14,122 bases of DNA from CAYMNU01 sp964391885 (GTDB lineage: Archaea > Altiarchaeota > Altiarchaeia > JAFGQM01). Positions 6,283 through 13,100 of this stretch are shown here, in pieces. Each line of letters starts with the position of its first letter. Within the stretch, counting starts at the first letter, position 1. The translations under genes were made by a program, and so were the position numbers. The notes beneath the pieces are model-generated. The model searched no databases and was not told the origin of the DNA. It was given only the letters and a program-made list of their open reading frames with translations. Location of the stretch: positions 1-14,122 of the forward strand of contig CAYMNU010000005.1 in the NCBI GenBank assembly GCA_964391885.1. Reading direction: 5' to 3'.

Positions 6283-6332
6283 GCCGAGGGTTCCGAGCAA
6301 TAATGTTCGGACATCGCGAGGTTGACCTCGGC
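6283..6332 (-). repeat. Third tRNA-Ser acceptor hairpin, on the 5' side of the tRNA
   Basis: On the minus strand GCCGAGG (6332-6326) and CCTCGGC (6289-6283) can pair, with an inner stem TCCGA/TCGGA and a palindrome CGAGGTTGACCTCG at 6317-6330. Unlike the downstream units it does not carry the T-stem copy, so it may be a more worn member or an independent fold. The remaining bases between 6259 and 6418 hold no gene I can support. Confidence 0.5.
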
Positions 6333-6418
6333 GACTGCAGCCTCAGCAGAAAAACTTGGCGAGATTTTAGAAGTAGAATTAAAAAAAGAAAGAAAAAAGA
6401 GAAAAATGAAAAGGCCGC

Positions 6419-7639
6419 CTATTGTGGCGGCTGTGCTTCTGCAGGTACTTGTGCAGGCGGTGCTGGCGGAGCAGGTTGTGCTGCAGTTTGCGTTTTCCCG
6501 CCCTTCATCATCTTCATCGCGGCAAGAGCACCTACGACAAGGACTATGATTATCAGAAGGATAATCACCATGTTCATGTCGAGGCCGGAATCCTGGGAAG
6601 GTGCTGCCGGAGTCCCGGGCGGGGCTGCAGACGACCCATCATCGGGGCAGTCAGTCTCCCAAGGCCTTATGCACTCACCCAAAGGCTCGCACCAGACATA
6701 GCCTGCGCTCGGTATGCAACCATGCTCGTCGCGGTCGCCTCCGAGAACAGGCGAGTCAGGAACGCACCTGCCGCAGCATGCAGCTATGCAGGGGTCACCT
6801 GGGTCCGCGCCGGGGCAGCAGGACAAACACTCGCTCATGTCGCAGACAAAGTCATCCGGACAGTCCTCATCACCCATGCAAGCTACATAGGGAGGTCTTG
6901 GAGGTAGGGGGGCATCGGCATCGCCCGAGTCGCCTGCGTCATCGGTATCATCAGCGTCGTCTGCATCAGCGTCATCATCCGCGTCGTCGGCATCTGTGTC
7001 GTCGGCGTCGTCTGCATCTGAATCGTCTGCATCATCGGCACCCGCATCGCCGGCGTCATCATCCTCATCATCACCTAAAACCTCAATGCCACATATGTCC
7101 GCATCAACACATACGCAGTCACCGGTTTCCGGGTCGCATGCACGGCCGATGTCGCATTGGATCATGCAGCAGGGGTCCAACCTCTGGCAGCTTGTCCACA
7201 AGCCGTCGCATTCGCAGGCGTCAAAATCAGACTGGCATCCAATAATACAAGTTAGTTCACTCATATCACATTGGTTTTCGCAAATCGGCCTCTGTATGAG
7301 GGATTTTGTGGAACAAACATTCCTGCAAGAGGTCTTTTGCCGCTCGCATGCCGACTCGCATGAGTCGTATGACTCATCACAGGCATCGCAATCACCCTCC
7401 ACACAGATAGTGCTAGGATTGCAAGTCTTTGTGCCCGGGCAGCCGTCATTAGTCATGCATGCCCCTACAGTGAGGTTGGCAAGAGTCCTGCAGTTGCAGG
7501 GAATTTCAATGGGTCCCGGCAGCTGAAGATCAGGATCAAAATAAAAGCCCGGGGGCGGGGGCGTCAGCGCAGACACGGTCGTCAACATCAAAAAACAAAG
7601 CAGTGTTCCGAGAATTGTAGCGGTTTTCATTTTCTTCAT
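6419..7639 (-). CDS. Secreted Cys-rich, Asp-rich surface protein with C-terminal membrane anchor
   Basis: This frame encodes 406 residues. Residues 1-24 form a signal peptide (MKKMKTATILGTLLCFLML, then a small-residue cleavage region). Residues 48-183 carry about 26 cysteines; 190-243 are an Asp/Ala tract of nearly pure DD, DA and DT steps; 254-331 carry 14 more cysteines. MTNDGCPGTKTC near residue 62 and MGDEDCPDDFVC near 255 look like copies of one module. GYVWCEPLGECIRPWETDC (313-331) resembles a small Cys motif I recall from secreted proteins of DPANN genomes. Residues 355-377 are a membrane helix, followed by Lys and a Pro/Ala/Gln-rich tail expected inside the cell. The many Cys imply disulfides outside, and the acidic tract may bind cations; both are inferences. 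The start uses a TATA-like TTTTATTT at 7672-7679 (minus). A divergent promoter region separates it from the phasin-like gene. No enzyme motif is seen. Confidence 0.82.
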   Translation of the reverse strand: MKKMKTATILGTLLCFLMLTTVSALTPPPPGFYFDPDLQLPGPIEIPCNCRTLANLTVGACMTNDGCPGTKTCNPSTICVEGDCDACDESYDSCESACERQKTSCRNVCSTKSLIQRPICENQCDMSELTCIIGCQSDFDACECDGLWTSCQRLDPCCMIQCDIGRACDPETGDCVCVDADICGIEVLGDDEDDDAGDAGADDADDSDADDADDTDADDADDDADADDADDTDDAGDSGDADAPLPPRPPYVACMGDEDCPDDFVCDMSECLSCCPGADPGDPCIAACCGRCVPDSPVLGGDRDEHGCIPSAGYVWCEPLGECIRPWETDCPDDGSSAAPPGTPAAPSQDSGLDMNMVIILLIIIVLVVGALAAMKMMKGGKTQTAAQPAPPAPPAQVPAEAQPPQ

Positions 7640-7713
7640 AAGGGAATACCTAATAAATTAAGGGCTTTGCAAATAAAAGTGCGGCAATAAACTGCTTTGT
7701 TTTTATCAGGGCT

Positions 7714-7725
7714 CATATAAGTATA
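7714..7725 (+). promoter_or_regulatory. TATA box for the phasin-like/UbiB genes
   Basis: CATATAAGTATA lies centred about 28 bases before ATG 7748. A GGAGG at 7729-7733 is rather far from the ATG for a normal ribosome binding site, so a short or absent leader is likely. Confidence 0.55.
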
Positions 7726-7747
7726 TGCGGAGGATATCCTACTAAAA

Positions 7748-8134
7748 ATGGAGGACATTGTAAGAAAGGCGCTGCTAATGGGCGCAGGAATAGGAATGAT
7801 TGCTGAAGAAAAGATAGACGCATATCTTGAGAAGCTCGAGGCCATGGGCATCCTGGACAAGAAGGAAGCCAGGAAGCTTGCAAACGACGCATTGGCCGAC
7901 AAGAAAAAGCAGGCCAAGAAATTCGAGCGGCAGATTGACCAGCGCGTTGATGAGCTGCTGAAGGGCGCAGGGATGGTAAGGAAGAGTGACTATGATAAGC
8001 TTGAGAAAAAGGTTGACAAGCTGAAAGAGCAGCTAGGTGCCCTAAGCAAGAAAAAGGCAAGCCAGCCCGTGAAGAAAGCGAAGAAACCGCCAGCCAAAAA
8101 GGCAGGCAAGCCTAGAAAAAAGCCCAAAAAATAA
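7748..8134 (+). CDS. Phasin-like coiled-coil protein with Lys-rich tail
   Basis: This frame encodes 128 residues. Residues 1-45 are a helical region with MAEEKIDAYLEKLEAMGILDKKEARKLA-type sequence; about 45-100 form a charged coiled coil (VRKSDYDKLEKKVDKLKEQL); the last 30 residues are almost all Lys, Pro and Ala, like a histone-H1 tail. The N-terminal pattern matches polyhydroxyalkanoate-granule phasin-like proteins (COG3937 type), which in bacteria are often encoded next to UbiB/ABC1 kinases, as here (12-base gap). No PHA synthase is in the window, so a storage-granule role should not be assumed. Membrane association with the kinase, or nucleic-acid binding through the tail, are other possibilities. 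Confidence 0.7.
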   Translation: MEDIVRKALLMGAGIGMIAEEKIDAYLEKLEAMGILDKKEARKLANDALADKKKQAKKFERQIDQRVDELLKGAGMVRKSDYDKLEKKVDKLKEQLGALSKKKASQPVKKAKKPPAKKAGKPRKKPKK

Positions 8135-8508
8135 GGGAATTCTTATATGGTTCTAAACAGGCAGCGGGGGGATTTGAAGCGCTTGGGTGACATCACCAAC
8201 GTATTTATGAAGTACCAGTTCGGGCCATGGATAGACGGCGCGTCAAAAGAGCACCCCTTGCTGAAGCTGTTTAAAAAGATGGGCAGTTATCGGGAGAGTA
8301 AGAACCTGCATTTGAGCAAAGCGGTCAGGCTCAGGAAAACCTTTGAGGAGCTTGGGCCTATATTCATCAAGTTCGGGCAGATGATGAGCAGCCGGGCCGA
8401 TTTATTTGACAAGGAATATATTGAGGAGCTTTCCAAGCTTCAGGATGATGCGCCCCCGTTCCCATGGGCACAAGCTGAGGAGATACTAAAGGGGAAGCTT
8501 AAAAAAGA

Positions 8509-8516
8509 GATTTATG
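8509..8516. repeat. Left 8-bp target site duplication (GATTTATG)
   Basis: GATTTATG borders the left end of the insertion and recurs at 9931-9938. An 8-bp duplication is the length known for the IS66 family. Confidence 0.93.
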
Positions 8517-9930
8517 GTACGTGTTTAGCTCAGCCGCAGCATAGCAGCGGCTTGAGAACCCTGTAAGGGTTCTGGCCGAGCTGCTTGCAGGTGGCCAGAA
8601 CGCTCATAATCGTCTCGTGGACCTCCGCTCCGAATGCGTTCCTCAGCGTCCCGATGATCTTGCGTATGACCACGTTCTCGCGCAGCGCCCTTTCGGCGAT
8701 GTTGTTCGTCGGCTCCACGCCAGGGTGCAGGACGAACGTGAAGAGACTTGCACTCGCTGTGCGCATCTTCTTCACGAAAACGCCTACCCTGCCGCGACGT
8801 TTGGCCGTGAGCAGCCAATCGAGATGAGCCTTTGCCTTATCGTGAATCATCCGCCTTATGTGAGGCGGGGGATCCTTGCCAAGAGCTTCATTAACGTCTT
8901 CATACAGCTTGAGCACCTCAAGGTAGAGGCATTTAGCAACGGAGCTCTTCTCAGCGAGCTCCTTGAGTTCCCTTAGGAGGTGCGCCCAGCACCTCTGGCG
9001 CTTGTTTGAGTAAGTAGCGTAGCTCCGGTGCCCGTCGCTGATTATCACTCCGTCGTACTTTCTCCCGAGAATCTCGCGCACCACTTTCACTCCGCGGCTC
9101 TTGCGGAGCGCGAATACAGTCGCATCAGTCGTGACGAAGACCCAGAGCCACCACTGCTTCCCGTCCACCTTGAATCCTGTCTCGTCGATGTAGACATATG
9201 CGCTTTCTCGCAACGACCCGACCATCTCCCGGTAAGTCGGCTTCAAATGCCCTGCCACGCTCCTCGTGGTATTCCAGACAGTCGCAGGCACCACGCCGAG
9301 CCTGAAGTCCCTGATGAGCGACTCGACAGTCTTTCTGTGCGGCAGCCGCAACCCGTATTTCATGAGAGCAATCTTTATCTGTGCGTTCGCGCCCAGCCTG
9401 CCGGACTTCGGCTTGTCCGGGTGGTTGGATACACTTGCCGACCCGCACGCCTTACAGCGGTAGTGGAGCGTCTCGTAGCAGATTGCCTCGACGGGCTGCG
9501 GCTCGGGAATCTCCTCGACAATCGAGCGCTCGACTTTGACCGGCTTCCCCAGCTTGGCTGCACAGTGCGGGCAGGTCTCCAGCTCTGCGCGTTCAGTACG
9601 GTCAGGAATCGGTTGAGGTCTCGTGCATCCCTTGAAGCCTGACGGCCGTCCAAGCTTGCCGTGCTTGGGCGGGCGCTTCTTCGCCTTGACACGCTCGTCG
9701 CGACTGGGCGGAGTATGAGGATTCTCATGCTTTCGTAGCCGACGCTTTAGCTCAGTGTTCTCAGTTTCCAGTTTCTCGACTTTTTTGACGAGTTTCGCGA
9801 TTTTCGCCAAAGCCTGTTTTAGCTGGCTTTGGACGTCCTCCAGTTGGGTTGGCATGCTAAAATAATGCCGCAGTAGCGGCATTCTTTTCGGTTTTCGGGC
9901 GATTTTAGCCCGATTTAGCTAAACACATAC
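8517..9930 (-). mobile_element. IS66-family insertion sequence, 1414 bp, single-gene type
   Basis: The element is bounded by the 8-bp duplications. Its ends form an inverted repeat: GTACGTGTTTAGCT at the left and GTATGTGTTTAGCT at the right when read inward, 13 of 14 bases equal. It carries only the transposase gene, without the tnpA and tnpB genes of classical IS66 members. Both ends hold hairpins: GCCGC/GCGGC (about 8532-8550) and AGAACCC/GGGTTCT (about 8556-8573) on the left, AATGCCGC/GCGGCATT (9864-9883) and CGGGC/GCCCG (about 9896-9912) on the right. These may be binding or insulating structures. Intact frame, ends and duplication point to recent activity. Confidence 0.95.
8530..9855 (-). 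CDS. IS66-family transposase
   Basis: DDE-type transposase of 441 residues from ATG 9855. An ATG nine codons upstream (9882) lies inside a hairpin and is less likely. Order of domains: a coiled coil (QSQLKQALAKIAKLVKKVEK), a basic linker with PPSRDERVKAKKRPPKHGK, a zinc-binding segment (CPHC ... YRCKACGS), then the IS66 catalytic core. The core shows the first Asp in YVYIDETGFKVDGKQWWLWV, the second in VIISDGHRSYATY, and the Glu in EPTNNIAERALRENV. The C-terminus has the usual IS66 tail (GAEVHETIMSVLATCKQLGQNPY). It appears complete. It is transcribed against the interrupted kinase gene. Confidence 0.95.
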   Translation of the reverse strand: MPTQLEDVQSQLKQALAKIAKLVKKVEKLETENTELKRRLRKHENPHTPPSRDERVKAKKRPPKHGKLGRPSGFKGCTRPQPIPDRTERAELETCPHCAAKLGKPVKVERSIVEEIPEPQPVEAICYETLHYRCKACGSASVSNHPDKPKSGRLGANAQIKIALMKYGLRLPHRKTVESLIRDFRLGVVPATVWNTTRSVAGHLKPTYREMVGSLRESAYVYIDETGFKVDGKQWWLWVFVTTDATVFALRKSRGVKVVREILGRKYDGVIISDGHRSYATYSNKRQRCWAHLLRELKELAEKSSVAKCLYLEVLKLYEDVNEALGKDPPPHIRRMIHDKAKAHLDWLLTAKRRGRVGVFVKKMRTASASLFTFVLHPGVEPTNNIAERALRENVVIRKIIGTLRNAFGAEVHETIMSVLATCKQLGQNPYRVLKPLLCCG

Positions 9931-9938
9931 GATTTATG
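9931..9938. repeat. Right 8-bp target site duplication (GATTTATG)
   Basis: Exact repeat of the left flank at 8509-8516, directly adjoining the right terminal repeat of the IS66-family element. Confidence 0.93.
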
Positions 9939-11287
9939 AGGTATTTGAATCTATTGAGAAAGAGCCTATCGCCTCCGCATCCCTGGGACAAGTGCATGAA
10001 GGCATCCTAAAAGACGGCAGAAGGGTGATAATAAAGGTCCAGAGGCCGGGCATTGCAGATCTGATAAGCCAGGACCTAAGGCTGATGAAGCACCTTATAT
10101 CTGTCTTTGAAATAAACAGGCCCGACTGGAAGGCCTATAACATGCACGAACTTGTTGACGAATTTGAAATTGTAATACATAAGGAAACCGATTACCGCAT
10201 AGAAGGGAGGTATGCGGACAGGTTCAGGAAGAACTTTGAAAAAGACCCTAACATCAAGGTGCCTTTGATTTACTGGGACTACAGCACCGGGAATGTTTTG
10301 GTCATGGAGTACATTGACGGAATAAATATAAAGCAACTCCTTGCAGAAGGGGATAAGAAAAGAAATAAGAAAATAGCTGAGAGGCTGCTAGGGGCATACT
10401 TCCGCCAAATATTCGAACATCAGTTTTTTCACGCAGACCCTCACCCCTCTAATATCTTCATACTCCCCGATGACCGTATAGCCTACCTAGACTTCGGGAT
10501 GATGAAGCATTTGACCAGGGAGTTTAGCCGGACCCTTTCGGACATGATGCTAAGCATGATACTTCGGGACATTGGGGGCATAATAAAAAATCTGAAGGCT
10601 TCCAACATACTCCCGAAGGATGCAAGCGAGGATGAGCTCAGGCTGAAGCTTGAGGATATTTACACCAGATACCTTGAATCCCCTGATGAGGCTGAGTTCG
10701 GCAGGGGCATGGAGAAACTACTGGAAACATTCAAGAAATCCAAAATGAAGGTTCCGAGAGATTACGTCTTCCTCATGCGCTCCTTCATAATAGTAGAGGG
10801 CACCGTAAAGCAGCTTGCCCCCGATTTGAACATGGAAAGCTATCTGGAGGCCTATCTTACAACAAGCAAGAGCCTCAACTTTTTCGGCAAAAACAAGATT
10901 GAGCAAATAAGGAACACTGCCCTGAATGCAATAGATTCCTTGCAGGCGCTGCCCGATGCGATAGGCAATTTCTCAAAAAGGCTTGCAGACGGGACCATAA
11001 AGATAGAGTTCGGGCAGGTCGAAGACCTCATAAGCGAGCTTGACCGGGTGAGCAACCGCATTGCTGCCAGCATACTACTAGCTGCAATCATGATTGGGAG
11101 CTCATTAATAATACATGCCGGTGTGGGTGGCCATTATCTGGATTTGCCTACTATAGGAGGCTTCGGATTCATCATATCGCTGGTTCTCGGGTTGGCTATG
11201 GTAATAAGGATTATAAAGAAATCGGGCATTTAAGATTTTGGTTTGGGGGCGCTTCGAGTGGAAACCGCTGCAGCCACTAAAATAAAA

Positions 11288-11556
11288 GTGCGGGCTCTTG
11301 GGTGGAAATAACCGACTCGGATAGGAAAGGCCAACATGCTCCCCCTCGCTGTTCCTTGGACGGCGCACATAATCCTTATGGCTGCTCCCGTCAAGGCCTG
11401 ACCAGGTTCGAACAACATACGCCCCCAAGGGACGAGAGATCGACACAGAGGAAGGCCAACCGTTTCCGGGCAAGTCAAGTCGCCCCAAGGGTCTCGGCTC
11501 CCTGAAGAGGATTTTGGGAGATAGGGGTCCCCTAAGCCCCCGGCCTAGCCCGCGGG
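11288..11556 (-). ncRNA. Signal recognition particle (7S) RNA
   Basis: RNA scaffold of the SRP, which targets nascent membrane and secreted proteins. The minus strand holds the helix 8 signature: CTGGTCAGGCC at about 11405-11395, then GGGAGCAGCC at about 11391-11382. The 5' part has an archaeal Alu-domain opening (GCGGGCTAGGCCGGGGG, from 11553). The two ends pair as helix 1 (GCGGGCT at 11553-11547 with AGCCCGC at 11296-11290), which sets the limits to within a few bases. At about 269 nt it is slightly shorter than typical archaeal forms near 300. A T-run (minus strand, about 11287-11279) follows and may be the terminator. The apical loop of helix 8 reads UUGACG rather than the usual CGGAAG, giving a UGAC loop in place of GGAA. 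Overlapping open frames here are not genes. Confidence 0.9.
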
Positions 11557-11605
11557 TATTATTGAGCTTCGGGATAGAAAAACGGGCTTTGCGAGAAAGT
11601 ATAGG

Positions 11606-11615
11606 TTTATATAAA
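11606..11615 (+). promoter_or_regulatory. TATA box for the AbrB/RelE pair
   Basis: TTTATATAAA lies about 30-40 bases before ATG 11646. It is a perfect palindrome and could also serve the divergent SRP RNA, whose 5' end is about 50 bases away. A second A/T-rich site, TTTTAAATATAAA (11621-11633), lies closer to the ATG. Confidence 0.6.
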
Positions 11616-11645
11616 ACCTCTTTTAAATATAAACGGTGTTTTAAC

Positions 11646-11954
11646 ATGGGATTATACCTGACAAAGATGTCGCCGAACGGGCAGATAGTCCTCCCCGCCG
11701 AGATGAGGAGGAAATACAGGGTGAAACCTTCCGCCCAGTTCATAGTGGTAAGAAAGGGTGATGGATTCTATCTTAACCCGGTCTCAGAAGAAGAAGTCCT
11801 GAGGGAGCTCGAAGTGATGGAACTGATAGATGAGGGTGAAAAAGCCATTGATGAAGGTAGATACTTAAAAGTTGATTCTTCTATGTCCGCCGAAGAAATT
11901 GATGATTTGATAATGTCCGGGAAATGGAAATCAGACTGTCGGAGGCGTTCCTAA
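11646..11954 (+). CDS. AbrB/SpoVT-type antitoxin (swapped-hairpin DNA-binding protein)
   Basis: This frame encodes 102 residues from ATG 11646, the first ATG after the TATA box; longer in-frame extensions run into the SRP RNA gene and are ignored. Residues 5-45 carry the AbrB signature (TKMSPNGQIVLPAEMRRKYR ... AQFIVV), a DNA-binding swapped hairpin that normally represses its own promoter. Residues 48-95 are acidic and helical, ending EEIDDLIMSGKWK, the usual toxin-neutralising tail in archaeal AbrB-RelE pairs. The 3' end overlaps the toxin gene by 31 bases in another frame, so translation is probably coupled. The palindromic TATA region upstream is a likely operator. Confidence 0.88.
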   Translation: MGLYLTKMSPNGQIVLPAEMRRKYRVKPSAQFIVVRKGDGFYLNPVSEEEVLRELEVMELIDEGEKAIDEGRYLKVDSSMSAEEIDDLIMSGKWKSDCRRRS

Positions 11955-12172
11955 GGGATTATGAGAGGATCAGAGATAAGAGTTTAAGGCTTAGAGTAAA
12001 CAAGGCATTGCTCAAACTGAAAGACAATCCCGAGGTCGGCAAGCCTTTGAAATATGGTTATAAAGGAAATCGAACTTTAAGAGTAAGTCCGTTTAGAATA
12101 TTTTATAGACTTGAGGGAAGCATCATACGAGTTACGGGTTTTGAGCATAGGGACAGGGCGTATGGGGGATAA
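11924..12172 (+). CDS. RelE-family toxin
   Basis: A compact 82-residue RelE/ParE-type protein: helices with SEAFLRDYERIRDK and RVNKALLKLKDNPEVGKPLKYG, then strands GNRTLRVSPFRIFYRL and IIRVTGFEHRDRAYG. The Arg of FRIFY and the C-terminal His/Arg/Tyr residues are those expected in ribosome-dependent mRNA nucleases of this family. It begins inside the AbrB-type gene (31-base overlap) and ends 31 bases before the next start. Length is typical for archaeal RelE. Activity is inferred from family and partner. Confidence 0.88.
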   Translation: MEIRLSEAFLRDYERIRDKSLRLRVNKALLKLKDNPEVGKPLKYGYKGNRTLRVSPFRIFYRLEGSIIRVTGFEHRDRAYGG

Positions 12173-12203
12173 CCGTTTTTAAGTTTTCTAATCATAATCA
12201 GTC

Positions 12204-12884
12204 ATGCAAAGAAGAAGGGCTTCTGCGCCCCAGGGAGAGCCGCAGCTTGGCTTAAGGGTAGTGCCTTTTAAATCCGGCCTCATGTTTAGCAAAAGAAAAC
12301 GCCTTGACAGGCTGAGGGCCCATCTCTTCGCGGGGGGCTATTCCCGCGGCTTTGCGTTTGTAGTTGGAAAAGGGCATCCAAGTGAGGAGCTTTTCCACAC
12401 GAGCCCTGAAATCAGGCAGGCACTTGAAAAGCATCCTGAATGGGCTGGAAGGCCGACGGGGAGCATAGTTTATGAGATACATCCGAGGCGTGGTTTTGGT
12501 GATAGAAGATTCAATCGCAAGTATCCAGAGTATGCTTTCCCAAAGAAAACCATGTACACGCAAGCATATTACCCATTCATATTCCCTAATGAACGTGGGG
12601 CTGCGAGCCTTGATGTTTGGGATGAGATGACGCACCACGGCATAGCGACCGATCTGGAAGCAAAGACTATGGAGCTTATGGCGAAGAAATATCCCGATTA
12701 CAGCTTTACGCCCCACGGGCAGAATACCGAACCCAGATACGACCAAATCAAAAGATTTGGGCTTACAAAAAGGTGGTATGCGCCAGGTGAGTATGCAAGA
12801 GTCCTCAGGGGCGTTGTCGAGAGGGAACGGGGAAAACACCAAGACAGGACCGAAAACCCGAAACCTGAGCGTCCCTTAGAATAA
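12204..12884 (+). CDS. Uncharacterised 226-residue protein
   Basis: I do not recognise this family. The ATG at 12204 follows a TATA-like GTTTTTAAG (12174-12182) by about 25 bases, giving a leaderless start. The first 20 residues and the last 25 are basic, polar and probably disordered. The middle has alternating strands and helices (GGYSRGFAFVVGKGHPS, GSIVYEIHPRRGFG, AYYPFIFPNERGAASL). It then has HHGIATDLEAKTMELMAKKY followed by FTPHGQNTEP, which faintly recalls the core of GNAT acetyltransferases (a Gly-x-A/G loop followed by a helix). That is only a suggestion. No signal peptide or membrane helix is seen. It ends six bases before the 3' end of the convergent initiator tRNA gene. Confidence 0.7.
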   Translation: MQRRRASAPQGEPQLGLRVVPFKSGLMFSKRKRLDRLRAHLFAGGYSRGFAFVVGKGHPSEELFHTSPEIRQALEKHPEWAGRPTGSIVYEIHPRRGFGDRRFNRKYPEYAFPKKTMYTQAYYPFIFPNERGAASLDVWDEMTHHGIATDLEAKTMELMAKKYPDYSFTPHGQNTEPRYDQIKRFGLTKRWYAPGEYARVLRGVVERERGKHQDRTENPKPERPLE

Positions 12885-12903
12885 GGAAATAGCGGGGGTG
12901 GGA

Positions 12904-12941
12904 TATTCCTGGTGAACACCTTTTTCTCAGCATAACACCAT
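12904..12941 (-). other. tRNA intron 2, position 59/60 (T loop), 38 nt
   Basis: The junction folds as a bulge-helix-bulge. TTC (54-56) pairs with GAA of the intron, flanked by the three-base bulges AAA and TAT. The intron hairpin TGGTG/CACCA stacks directly next to it. Cutting after the second base of each bulge restores TTCAAAT. Confidence 0.85.
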
Positions 12942-12964
12942 TTTGAACCACACGACCTTCGGGT

Positions 12965-13004
12965 GACCCGAGGCCTGGCTCAGAAGTTTCTTGAACCAAG
13001 CTCA
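12965..13004 (-). other. tRNA intron 1, position 37/38 (anticodon loop), 40 nt
   Basis: At the canonical archaeal site. The 3' bulge TCA adjoins CCCGA of the anticodon stem, and intron CGGG pairs weakly with CTC of the loop. The intron stem is CTTGG/CCAGG. A second TCGGG at the intron 3' end can compete for CCCGA, an odd feature. Confidence 0.82.
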
Positions 13005-13100
13005 TATGAGCCCGACGAGCACTCCTGGCTGCTCAACCCCGCTATTAATGAGCGGTTATTTCGAAGGATGTGCCTTAAAAAGAGATTATCGGGGTCGGAA

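Larger units (their letters stand above)
8147..11233 (+). pseudogene. UbiB/ABC1/ADCK-family atypical kinase, interrupted by an IS66-family element
   Basis: Joining 8147-8516 to 9939-11233 and counting the 8-bp duplication once gives one 555-codon frame without stops. It contains the family signatures: KFGQ (residues 75-78) in the N-terminal extension, the Ala-rich loop PIASASLGQVH, the VIIK lysine (about 156), HADPHPSN with the catalytic-loop residues (about 288-295), and LDFG (about 308-310). Two membrane helices close the protein (IAASILLAAIMIGSSLI and GFIISLVLGLAMVI). Family members act on quinone or lipid metabolism at the membrane; substrates are mostly unknown. The N-terminal part as found would make 139 residues and end inside the element. 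The C-terminal part opens at GTG 9992 without its Ala-rich loop, so kinase activity should be lost. The lack of other damage implies a recent event. Confidence 0.93.
12890..13043 (-). tRNA. Initiator tRNA-Met (CAU) with two introns
   Basis: After removal of two introns (12965-13004 and 12904-12941) a 76-nt cloverleaf remains. The acceptor is AGCGGGG/CCCCGCT with an A1-U72 pair, and the anticodon stem is TCGGG/CCCGA with three G-C pairs. The loop is CTCATAA with anticodon CAT at 13008-13006. A1-U72 and the three G-C pairs are initiator hallmarks. The D stem is GAGC/GCTC and the T loop TTCAAAT. The T stem pairs as GUG-GG/CCCAC only if one extra U (12950) bulges out. The discriminator is A and no CCA is encoded. 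A TATA-like CTTTTTAAGG lies at about 13083-13074 (minus). Confidence 0.9.

Noticed and set aside
5646..6314. Long minus-strand open frame (222 codons) across the tRNA-Ser region
   Set aside because: It covers the tRNA gene and the hairpin repeats; composition follows the repeats, not protein coding.
6601..7245. Long plus-strand frame rich in His and Arg
   Set aside because: It is the antisense of the Asp/Ala tract and Cys modules of the minus-strand surface protein, an expected by-product of GAC/GAT codon repeats.
9992..11233. Separate shorter kinase gene starting at GTG 9992
   Set aside because: The start lies inside the conserved GQVH motif; target duplication and frame show it is the 3' part of the interrupted gene.
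11105..11743. Minus-strand frame of 212 codons
   Set aside because: It covers the whole SRP RNA gene and the end of the kinase gene; the conserved RNA signature explains the sequence.
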